Positions 8,635-15,656 of a DNA stretch of 42,141 nt are shown in pieces (position 1 is the stretch's first letter; every line of letters begins with the position of its first letter). The stretch comes from Peterkaempfera griseoplana (GTDB taxonomy: Bacteria; Actinomycetota; Actinomycetes; Streptomycetales; Streptomycetaceae). The notes under the pieces are model-generated. The model was given only the letters and a program-made list of their open reading frames with translations, searched no databases and had not been told where the DNA came from. The stretch lies in NCBI RefSeq assembly GCF_001418575.1, contig NZ_LIQR01000186.1, positions 203 to 42,343 of the forward strand, given 5' to 3'. A program made the translations under genes and the position numbers.

Positions 8635-11160
8635 ATGTGCCCTTCGGTCAACGCATCCGCAGCCGGCTTCCGCACCGGTCTCCCCCGCGTCGGCCAGGTG
8701 GCGACATTCCTCTTGGACGGCAGGGGTGCCGTGATCGCGTGGAGCCCCGCGGCGGAGCAGCTGTTCGGCTACCGTACGGCCGAGGTCCTGGGCCGCGCGG
8801 CTGCGGAGTTGTGGCCCGAGACCTTTCCGGCCGTCCTGTCGCCGCCGCTCGGCGCCATGCGCACCGACGGCACCCCCCTCGGTGTCATCGCCCTCGCCGA
8901 CCGGCACGGCCGTCGACTGGACGCCACACTCCTGGTCTCCCCGCTCGCATCCGGCCACCCGGACGGCGACTTCACCGCGGTGGTCGTGTGGGTGCAGGGC
9001 CTGCTGCGGCAGGCGGAGGACCAGGCCATCCTGGACGGGCTGTTCACCCAGTCCCCGATCGGTGTGGCCGTGTACGACGCCGAGCTGCGCCTGGTCCGGA
9101 TCAACGCGGCCCTGGAGAGCATCCACGGGATCCGACAGGAGGAGGCGCTGGGCCGCCGGATCGGCGAGGTCCTCCCCGACGTGGACGCCGTGGCGGTCGA
9201 GCAGCGGCTCCGCAGCGTCCTGGAGACCGGTCTGCCGATCTTCAACGCCGTGCACCGCGGACGCACCCCCGCCGACCCGGACCGGGAGCACGTCTGGGAG
9301 GTCTCCTCCTTCGCGCTCACCGCCCCGGACGGCACGACTCTGGGTGTCACGGACGCCGTCATCGACATCACCGACCACTACTGGGCCCGCGAGCGCATGC
9401 TCCTGCTGGACGAGGCCGCCGCCCGGATCGGCACGACCCTGAACGTGACCCGGATCGCGGAGGAGCTCACCGACGTCCTCGTCCCGCAGCTCACCGAGTT
9501 CGCCGCGGTCGACCTCCTGGAGGGGGTGACGTCGGGCGCCGAACCGCAGCCGTCGGAGACCGGCCGCGACATCCTGCGCCGCGCGGCGTGCAAGGCCGCC
9601 GACCCGCGGCTGCTCCCGGGCCTCAAGCAGGTCGGTGAACTGCTGGACTTCCCGGAGGGTTCGCCCTACAACGAGTGCCTGCGCGACGGGCAACCCAGGC
9701 TGCTGCCGGTCGTCGACCCTGACGCCGACTGGCTGCGGAGCATCGCGAGCGAGGCCCGGGTCCGGTCCATGGTGGAGTACGGGGCGCGCTCGCTGATGGT
9801 GGTGCCGCTGCGCGCCCGCGATGCCGTCCTCGGCTTCGTGCACATGTACCGCACCTCCCAGGCCAACGCCTTCGAGTGGGACGACCTCGTGCTGGCCCAG
9901 GAGCTGGTCGCCCGCACCGCGGTCTGCATGGACAACGCCCGGCGGTACACCCGCGAGCACACCGCTGCGGTCACCCTCCACGAGAGCATGCTCCCGCGCA
10001 GCGTCCCCGACCAGAGCGCCGTCGACGTCGCGCACCACTTCGTTCCGACCCGCAAGCACGCCGGGGCGAGCGGCGACTGGTTCGACGTGATCCCGCTCTC
10101 CGGCGCCCGGGTCGCGCTGGTGGTCGGCAGCGTGCCGGGCACCGGCGTCCACGCGGCGGCGTGCATGGGGCAGATCTGCTCCGGGGTGCGTACTCTCGCG
10201 CAGCTCGACCTGGCGCCTGAGGAGCTGCTGGGGCGGCTCGACGAGATGGTGCCGCGCCTGGTCGAGCGGGAACTCGCCTCCGGATCCGCGCCCATCGTGG
10301 AGGGGCTGGTCGGCGCCACCTGCCTGTACGCCGTCTACGACCCCGTCTCGCGCCGCTGCGTCATGGCCAGCGCCGGGCACCCGCCGCCCGTCATCGTCCC
10401 TCCGCTGGGCGGGGCGCACTTCCCCGACCTGCCGTCCAACAAGCCGCTGGGCAAGGGCGACCCGGTGTTCGAGCCCCTGGAGATCGAGCTGGACGAGGGC
10501 AGCACCCTGCTCCTCTACACCGCAGGCCTGGTGCACGCCTGCGCGGCCGACAGCGGGGCGCGTGCCGGGCTGCGTACCGTCCTCACCGAGGACGACCGGC
10601 CGCTGGACGAGACCTGCCGGGCGGTGGCCGACGTCGTCGTCCCGCATCTGGCGGCCGAGGACGACCTGGCGCTGCTGCTCGCCAGGACCCGCTCGCTGGG
10701 TCCGGCCCGGGTCGTCACCTGGGACCTCCCCAGGGATCCCTCCGTCGTCTCGGAGGCCCGCGCCCTGCTGCTGCGCCAACTCGACCGGTGGGACCTGGGA
10801 CATCTGGCCTTCACCGCCGAGCTGATCGTCAGCGAACTGGTCACCAACGCCATCCGCTACGGCAGCGAGCCCCTGCGACTGCGCCTGATCCGCGATCGGA
10901 CACTGATCTGCGAGGTCAGCGACGCCAACAGCACCTCGCCGCACATCCGCCGGGCGGCCGACACCGACGAGGGGGGACGCGGGCTGTTCCTGGTCGCGCG
11001 GTGCTCCCACCGCTGGGGCGTGCGCTACCCCGCCACGGGCAAGATCATCTGGGCCGAGCAACTGCTCACCCCGGCCTGGGACGCCTTCGCGGCGGACGAC
11101 GGCGCCCCGGACGGACCGCACGCCCCCTGCGCGGGCGTACCCGACCTCGGCATTCTCTGA
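8635..11160 (+). CDS. PAS-PAS-GAF-SpoIIE-HATPase hybrid regulator, phosphatase motifs degenerate (copy 1)
   Basis: An 841-residue soluble signalling protein combining an RsbU/SpoIIE-type phosphatase domain with an RsbW-like ATPase domain; relatives act in partner switching on anti-sigma antagonists. Order: PAS about 15-125 (FLLDGRGAVIAWSPAAEQLF), second PAS about 135-245 ending VIDITDHYW, GAF about 255-430 ending VARTAVCMDNARRYTREH, SpoIIE about 445-685, HATPase about 695-820, then a short proline-rich tail. Of four expected acidic metal motifs, D481 (SGDWFD) and D676-D677 remain, but the GDVxGHG motif is GSVPGTG (S499) and the TDG motif is TAG (A630). The ATPase N-box ELIVSELVTNAIRYG (N738) and DEGGRGLFLV are intact. 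The start ATG 8635 has only a weak purine-rich leader. Probably not an active phosphatase; may act as kinase or binding protein. Confidence 0.92.
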   Translation: MCPSVNASAAGFRTGLPRVGQVATFLLDGRGAVIAWSPAAEQLFGYRTAEVLGRAAAELWPETFPAVLSPPLGAMRTDGTPLGVIALADRHGRRLDATLLVSPLASGHPDGDFTAVVVWVQGLLRQAEDQAILDGLFTQSPIGVAVYDAELRLVRINAALESIHGIRQEEALGRRIGEVLPDVDAVAVEQRLRSVLETGLPIFNAVHRGRTPADPDREHVWEVSSFALTAPDGTTLGVTDAVIDITDHYWARERMLLLDEAAARIGTTLNVTRIAEELTDVLVPQLTEFAAVDLLEGVTSGAEPQPSETGRDILRRAACKAADPRLLPGLKQVGELLDFPEGSPYNECLRDGQPRLLPVVDPDADWLRSIASEARVRSMVEYGARSLMVVPLRARDAVLGFVHMYRTSQANAFEWDDLVLAQELVARTAVCMDNARRYTREHTAAVTLHESMLPRSVPDQSAVDVAHHFVPTRKHAGASGDWFDVIPLSGARVALVVGSVPGTGVHAAACMGQICSGVRTLAQLDLAPEELLGRLDEMVPRLVERELASGSAPIVEGLVGATCLYAVYDPVSRRCVMASAGHPPPVIVPPLGGAHFPDLPSNKPLGKGDPVFEPLEIELDEGSTLLLYTAGLVHACAADSGARAGLRTVLTEDDRPLDETCRAVADVVVPHLAAEDDLALLLARTRSLGPARVVTWDLPRDPSVVSEARALLLRQLDRWDLGHLAFTAELIVSELVTNAIRYGSEPLRLRLIRDRTLICEVSDANSTSPHIRRAADTDEGGRGLFLVARCSHRWGVRYPATGKIIWAEQLLTPAWDAFAADDGAPDGPHAPCAGVPDLGIL

Positions 11161-11297
11161 CCGGCCCGGACCCGCCGCGGGGGCGGTCCCGTCACCCGAT
11201 CGGGTGGGACGTCCACGACACGGCCGCCGCGCCACGGGGAACGGCCGGCCCGCTGGAAGCATGACCGGGTCCGCGGCCCCCGCTGGAGATCGGGCAG

Positions 11298-12071
11298 ATG
11301 ACGAAGCTTCCCCGAATCACCCTGGCCTTCTGGGTCATGAAGATCGCGGCGACCACCCTGGGTGAGACCGGGGGCGATCTGCTCGCCCAGACCCTCGCCG
11401 TCGGCTACGCCGTGAGCTCGCTGGTCCTGGTCGGGCTGTTCCTGGTGAGCCTCGGCGCCCAGTTGCGGACCCGGCGCCACCACCCGGCGCTGTACTGGGC
11501 GGTGATCCTGTCGACCAGCACGGCCGGAACCACCATGTCGGACTTCATGAACCGCACCGCGGGCCTGGGCTACGCCAGGGGCGCACTGGTACTGACCGCC
11601 CTGCTGGCGGCGGTGTTCGGCGTCTGGCGGGCCGCCGGCCTCCCGTTCGACGTCGGGCGGATCAGCACCTTCCGGGGCGAGCTGCTGTACTGGGCGGCCA
11701 TCCTGCTCTCCAACACCCTGGGCACCTCCCTCGGCGACTTCCTGGCCGACAGCTCCGGACTCGGCTACGCCGGCGGGGCATTGCTGATCAGCGGACTGCT
11801 GGCGTCGGTCGCCGTCGCCGCGTTCACAACCCGTGTCCCCACCGCGCCGCTGTTCTGGGCCGCTTTCGTGCTGACCCGGCCGCTGGGTGCGACCGTGGGC
11901 GACTTCTTCTCCAAGCCGACGGACAAGGGCGGCCTCGGGTACGGCACCGTCGGTTCCTCGCTGATCCTGGCGGCGGTGCTCGCGCTGCTGGTCGGGCGTT
12001 CGGTCCTGCAGCAACGCCGGGAGCGCGGGCCGGCCGGGGCGCAGGCCCCCGCGGAGGCGTCCGCGGGCTGA
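11298..12071 (+). CDS. DUF347-repeat membrane protein (COG4705 type)
   Basis: A 257-residue integral membrane protein built from four copies of one unit. Unit 1 reads TLAFWVMKIAATTLGETGGD. Units 2-4 are ALYWAVILSTSTAGTTMSDF, LLYWAAILLSNTLGTSLGDF and APLFWAAFVLTRPLGATVGD. Each has a TG/LG turn and a conserved acidic residue, followed by GLGYAxGAL-like text and a second hydrophobic helix; about eight transmembrane segments are expected. The pattern is that of the DUF347 family, which has no established function to my knowledge. Start ATG 11298 has GGAG 10 bases upstream. It follows the first hybrid SpoIIE gene by 137 bp on the same strand, so co-regulation is possible but not shown. The C-terminal 25 residues are charged and presumably cytoplasmic. 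Confidence 0.87.
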   Translation: MTKLPRITLAFWVMKIAATTLGETGGDLLAQTLAVGYAVSSLVLVGLFLVSLGAQLRTRRHHPALYWAVILSTSTAGTTMSDFMNRTAGLGYARGALVLTALLAAVFGVWRAAGLPFDVGRISTFRGELLYWAAILLSNTLGTSLGDFLADSSGLGYAGGALLISGLLASVAVAAFTTRVPTAPLFWAAFVLTRPLGATVGDFFSKPTDKGGLGYGTVGSSLILAAVLALLVGRSVLQQRRERGPAGAQAPAEASAG

Positions 12072-12099
12072 CCGGCCGGGGCGCGCGGCGGCCGGTCAG
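12068..12099. terminator. Bidirectional terminator containing both stop codons
   Basis: CTGACCGGCCG and CGGCCGGTCAG form a perfect 11-bp stem with a 10-base loop. The TGA of the membrane-protein gene lies in the left arm and the reverse-strand TGA of the aldolase gene lies in the right arm. Confidence 0.7.
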
Positions 12100-12983
12100 G
12101 CCGTGGGCGCCGCTTTGGGCGCCGCCGTGGCCGCTCCGCTCAGTACGGTGATCAGCTCGGCCACCGTCCGGCTCATCGCGGTGCGGGCCGGCGCCAGATA
12201 GCCGCGCGGGTCCACAGCGCGGGGGTCGCCGTCGAGATGGGCGCGTACCGCCGCGGTCATGGCCGCGTTGAGAGCGGTGCCGATGTTCACCTTGGTGACG
12301 CCTCCGGCGACGGCCCGGCCCAGCTCCCCGTCGGAGAGCCCGGAGGAGCCGTGCAGCACCAGGGGCAGCTCCAGTGCCTCGTGCAGCCTGGCGAGGAGGC
12401 CGTGGTCGAGCCGGGCGGTGCGGGAGGTCATGGCGTGGGAGCTGCCGACGGCGACGGCCAGCGCGTCGACGCCGGTGGCCTCGACGAACGCCCGGGCCTC
12501 GGCGGGGTCCGTCCGGGCACCCGGGGCGTGCGCATCCAGCGGGGCGGCGCCGTCCTTGCCGCCCACCTCGCCAAGTTCCGCCTCCAGCCAGAGCCCCCTG
12601 CGGTGGGCCCAGTCGGCGGCGGCCCGGGTCGCTGTGAGGTTCTCCCCGTACGGGAGGCGGGAGGCGTCGAACATCACCGAGCTGAACCCGCAGTCGGCGG
12701 CCTGGTGGAGCAGCGCGGTGGTGTGCACATGGTCCAGGTGCAGGCCAACCGGGACGGCGGCGAGCCGCGCCGCCTCGGCGGCGGCGCGGGCCAGGGGCGC
12801 GGGGCGGCCGTGGTGGAACCTCACGGCGTTCTCGCTGATCTGCAGGATCACCGGGGATCCGGCGGCCTCGGCGCCCGCCACGATCGCTTCGACGTGTTCC
12901 AGGGTGATGACGTTGAACGCCGCGACGGCGCGGCGCCCGGCGGCCGCGTCGGCGACCAGGGTGCCGGTGGCTGCGAGGGGCAC
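12096..12983 (-). CDS. Class II ketose-bisphosphate aldolase (KbaY/GatY/FbaA-like)
   Basis: Zinc aldolase of 295 residues expected to split tagatose-1,6- or fructose-1,6-bisphosphate into dihydroxyacetone phosphate and glyceraldehyde-3-phosphate. GTG 12983 is chosen because GGAGG lies 6 bases upstream; the longer frame adds an unrelated basic leader. AFNVITLEHVEAIVAGAE opens the barrel. GLHLDHVHTTALL near residue 83 carries the zinc histidine and catalytic aspartate, AVGSSHAM is near 178, LVLHGSSGLSDGEL near 208, and VTKVNIGTALN near 230 forms the phosphate site. It is downstream of the SIS gene, 105 bp away on the same strand. That gap holds a small palindrome (TGACG-ATC-CGTCA, 13008-13020). 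Context favours a tagatose or amino-sugar route over glycolysis; substrate choice is inference. Confidence 0.9.
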   Translation of the reverse strand: MPLAATGTLVADAAAGRRAVAAFNVITLEHVEAIVAGAEAAGSPVILQISENAVRFHHGRPAPLARAAAEAARLAAVPVGLHLDHVHTTALLHQAADCGFSSVMFDASRLPYGENLTATRAAADWAHRRGLWLEAELGEVGGKDGAAPLDAHAPGARTDPAEARAFVEATGVDALAVAVGSSHAMTSRTARLDHGLLARLHEALELPLVLHGSSGLSDGELGRAVAGGVTKVNIGTALNAAMTAAVRAHLDGDPRAVDPRGYLAPARTAMSRTVAELITVLSGAATAAPKAAPTA

Positions 12984-13088
12984 GGGTGCCTCCGTAGGAA
13001 AGATGGTTGACGATCCGTCAGTGCGGGGGTGTCGGCGGACGGCCGGCCCGCCGCCCGGCACGGCCGGCGGCGGGATCAGCCGCCTCGG

Positions 13089-13973
13089 TCAGTCGTCCGC
13101 GAGGACCACCGAGCGCGTCAGGTGGCGCGGCCGGTCGGGGTCGAGGTTGCGGGCGGCCGCGCAGGCGACGGCCAGGCGCTGGACCCGGACCAGGTCGGCC
13201 AGCGGGTCCAGGGGGCTCTCCACCCAGCGGGCACCGGTGGCGCGCACCTGCTCGGCCAGGCCGTCGGGGGCCGTGCCGAACATCCAGGTGGCGGTGCCGG
13301 CGGTGGCGATGCTGATGGGGCCGTGGCGGTACTCCATGGCGGGGTACGACTCGGTCCAGGAGAGGGACGCCTCCTTCATCTTGAGCGCCGCCTCGTTGGC
13401 CAGCCCCACGGTCCAGCCCCTGCCGAGGAAGCTGAACTGGGTGCAGTCCGGCAGGCCTTCGGGCAGCGGCTCGGCCAGTGCCGTCAGCGCGTCCCGCACC
13501 ACGGCGTCGGTGTGCAGACCGAGGTGGGCGCGGAGCAGGGTCAGCGCGGTGGTGGCGAACCGGGTCTGCACCACCGACTGCTCGTCGGCGAAGTCCAGGA
13601 CGACGAGCTCGTCCGCGGCCGCCCGCACGGGGGTGTCGGGGTCCGCGATGACCGCGACGGTGCGGGTGGTCCCGCGCAGCCGGGCGAGCAGGTCCAGCAC
13701 CTCGGTGGTGGTGCCGGAGCGGGTGAGGGCGACCACCCTGTCGTAGCGGCGGGCGAGGGGGAACTCCGAGGCCGCGAAGGCGTCGGACTCCCCCTGGCCG
13801 GAGTTCTCGCGGAGCGCCGCGTAGGCCTGCGCCATGTAGAGGGAGGTGCCGCAGCCCACCACGGCGATACGCTCCCCGGCCGCCGGGAGGGCGTTCGCCC
13901 TGGCGTCCGCCAGCTCCGCGGCGCGGCGCCAGCACTCCGGCTGGCTGGCCGTCTCGATGGCGACATGGGACAT
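13089..13973 (-). CDS. SIS-domain sugar isomerase/deaminase (AgaS-like)
   Basis: A 294-residue protein with two SIS phosphosugar-binding domains, like the isomerase half of GlmS and like AgaS (galactosamine-6-phosphate deaminase/isomerase). Domain 1 holds IAVVGCGTSLYMAQAYAAL near residue 36 and VVALTRSGTTTEVLDLLARL near 80. Domain 2 holds FSFLGRGWTVGLANEAALKMKEAS near 178 and the ESYPAMEYRHGP motif near 208, typical of this group. Start ATG 13973 has GGAG upstream. It heads a probable operon with the class II aldolase, divergent from a DeoR regulator, and has a recognisable promoter overlapped by an inverted repeat. AgaS plus a KbaY-like aldolase suggests galactosamine- or tagatose-6-phosphate breakdown; the expected sugar kinase is not in this window. 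Confidence 0.88.
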   Translation of the reverse strand: MSHVAIETASQPECWRRAAELADARANALPAAGERIAVVGCGTSLYMAQAYAALRENSGQGESDAFAASEFPLARRYDRVVALTRSGTTTEVLDLLARLRGTTRTVAVIADPDTPVRAAADELVVLDFADEQSVVQTRFATTALTLLRAHLGLHTDAVVRDALTALAEPLPEGLPDCTQFSFLGRGWTVGLANEAALKMKEASLSWTESYPAMEYRHGPISIATAGTATWMFGTAPDGLAEQVRATGARWVESPLDPLADLVRVQRLAVACAAARNLDPDRPRHLTRSVVLADD

Positions 13974-13998
13974 CTCTGCACTCCGCCCTGTGAGTTCG

Positions 13999-14046
13999 AT
14001 GCTTGTTTCTGCACGCTATATGCGCTCATCGAGCATTTTCAAGCAT
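13999..14046 (-). promoter_or_regulatory. Promoter of SIS/aldolase operon with overlapping inverted repeat
   Basis: On the minus strand TTGAAA (14042-14037), a 16-base spacer and TATAGC (14020-14015) make a good -35/-10 pair about 40 bases before the SIS start. ATGCTTG (13999-14005) and CAAGCAT (14040-14046) form a 7-bp inverted repeat that brackets the promoter. The divergent DeoR protein is the obvious candidate to bind it. Confidence 0.6.
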
Positions 14047-14158
14047 GGAGCGCGCAGCAAACCTGCTCGATCGGCGCCATGTGCGACGCTTACGCCTGTT
14101 TGTGACCGCGCCCGCAGGGGGCGCCGACGGCAGGCCGCCAGCTGTGAGGAGCACGCTC

Positions 14159-14959
14159 ATGTCCAGGGATGCCCGGTGGAACGCTCTGCTGGAGCTGCTC
14201 GCCCAGCACGGCCGGGTGGAGGTCGAGGACGCCGCCGCCTCACTCGACGTCTCGGCCGCGACCATCCGGCGCGACCTGGACCAGCTCGCGGAGCAGCAGA
14301 TGCTCACCCGGACCCGGGGCGGCGCGGTCGCCCACGGCGTCTCCTACGAACTCCCCCTGCGGTACAAGACCGCGCGCAACACCTCGGAGAAGCAGCGCAT
14401 CGGCCGCGCCGCGGCCGATCTGGTGGCCGTGGGCGAGGTGGTGGGACTGACCGGCGGCACGACGGTGACCGAGGTGGCCCGGGCCCTGTCGGTGCGCGCC
14501 GACATCGCCGGCGACACCGCTGCGGGGGCCGGTCTGCGCCCCGCGCTGACGGTGGTGACCAATGCCCTCAACATCGCCAACGAGCTGGTGATCCGCCCCC
14601 AGATCAAGATCGTGGTGACCGGCGGCGTCGCCCGGCCCCAGTCCTACGAGCTGATCGGCCCGCTGGCCGGCGGAGTGCTGGAGGAGATCATCCTGGATGT
14701 CGCCGTCCTGGGGGTCAACGCGCTCGACACCGCGCGCGGGGCGTACGTGCACCACGAGGGCGAGGCCCGCATCAACCGGCTGCTCGCCGAACGGGCCCAG
14801 CGGGTGGTGGTGGCGGCGGACTCCTCGAAGATCGGCAAGCGGGCCTTCGCCCGGGTCTGCGACCTCTCCCGCATCGACGTCCTGGTCACCGACACCGGTA
14901 TCGCACCCGAGGCCGCCGCCCGCTTCGGTGAGGCCGGAATCACCGTCGTCACAGTGTGA
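14159..14959 (+). CDS. DeoR-family transcriptional regulator
   Basis: A 266-residue sugar-phosphate-responsive repressor. ATG 14159 is chosen for GAGGAG 8 bases upstream; the frame is open further back, but that part crosses the divergent promoter and is not domain-like. The N-terminal winged helix is LLELLAQHGRVEVEDAAASL with VSAATIRRDLDQLAEQQML and TRTRGGAV, the DeoR signature. The C-terminal DeoRC domain (ISOCOT fold) shows IGRAAADLVAVGEVVGLTGGTTVTEVA, VVTNALNIANEL, IKIVVTGG, LDVAVLGVNALD, and VVVAADSSKIGKRAFARVCDLS. It is divergent from the SIS/aldolase operon and very probably controls it; the effector would be a sugar phosphate from that pathway. Confidence 0.93.
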   Translation: MSRDARWNALLELLAQHGRVEVEDAAASLDVSAATIRRDLDQLAEQQMLTRTRGGAVAHGVSYELPLRYKTARNTSEKQRIGRAAADLVAVGEVVGLTGGTTVTEVARALSVRADIAGDTAAGAGLRPALTVVTNALNIANELVIRPQIKIVVTGGVARPQSYELIGPLAGGVLEEIILDVAVLGVNALDTARGAYVHHEGEARINRLLAERAQRVVVAADSSKIGKRAFARVCDLSRIDVLVTDTGIAPEAAARFGEAGITVVTV

Positions 14960-15488
14960 GGGGCCGTCACCCCACAGCACCACCGCCCGGACCGGGGGCA
15001 GGCGCCACCAGGGGCCTCGGGCGGCGACCGTACGGGCAGGGACGCTCACCCGCACGGCGGCCGAGCCGCGCCGCGCCCACGCCGGGCCCCGGTCAGGACG
15101 GAGGTGCGCGGCACACCCCGGCGCGTGCCCGGCGACCACCCCGCCGGCAGCACGCCGCCCGCCGCCGGGCCTCTCCGGCGACGGACGAGGAGCCCGGCCG
15201 GGCCGGACCCCTTCGCGGCGCAGGCTCGGGGCCCGCGCCGCGGGCTGCCGCGGTAGCACCGGATCCCTGGCCTGTGCGCGGTCTCGGCCCGGGTGCAACG
15301 CCCAGGGCGTACGGCCGCCTGCTGCGGCCCGCGCCCCGGCCGGGGCGCCGCGCAGCGCATCGCTGGGAGGCGTCCGCGGGCACGCGCGGGAGCCCCAGTC
15401 GTACGGCTTGCCCCGACCACGTTCGGGAACCGGTCGCTACCATGAGGAGAACGACCCCCGCGTGACCCGGGGTCCTGAGGAGGTGGCT
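14960..15488. other. 529 bp without a supported gene
   Basis: GC-rich intergenic sequence with arginine/proline-rich frames on both strands and no ribosome binding sites until 15479. A small hairpin GCCCGC/GCGGGC lies near 15234-15247. The far end presumably carries the promoter of the SpoIIE gene that follows, but no clear -35/-10 pair was found. Confidence 0.45.
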
Positions 15489-15656
15489 GTGAACAGCGGC
15501 CAGAAGGCAACCGGTCCGGCGCCCGCGCCCGGCGCGGAACCGGCGGACGGCGGCGTCGCCGCACCCCGGCGGTGCCCCTCCCGCAGCGCCGAACGGAGCG
15601 GCGCACGGGCACCGCACGCCGGAACCCCCGGACGAAGCGATGGCGGCCCGGCCTAG
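15489..15656 (+). CDS. Small 55-residue ORF overlapping the start of the SpoIIE gene
   Basis: GTG 15489 has a near-perfect ribosome binding site, GAGGAGG, 6-7 bases upstream, much better than that of the downstream phosphatase gene. The peptide is hydrophilic, rich in Pro, Ala, Gly and Arg, with no recognisable domain. Its TAG stop (15654-15656) lies just inside the SpoIIE gene, whose ATG is at 15640, so the two overlap by 17 bases in different frames. This layout fits translational coupling. Alternatively a base error or real frameshift separates a true N-terminal extension from the phosphatase. Function unknown. Confidence 0.45.
   Translation: MNSGQKATGPAPAPGAEPADGGVAAPRRCPSRSAERSGARAPHAGTPGRSDGGPA

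Noticed and set aside
8599-11262. Long minus-strand open frame (887 codons) opposite SpoIIE copy 1
   Set aside because: It is a composition shadow: rich in Gly, Arg, Gln and Val, no domains, and fully antisense to a gene with clear PAS, GAF, SpoIIE and HATPase motifs.
14003-14158. N-terminal extension of the DeoR protein from 14003
   Set aside because: It would start inside the divergent SIS promoter, is not helix-turn-helix-like, and ATG 14159 has a strong ribosome binding site directly before the conserved domain.
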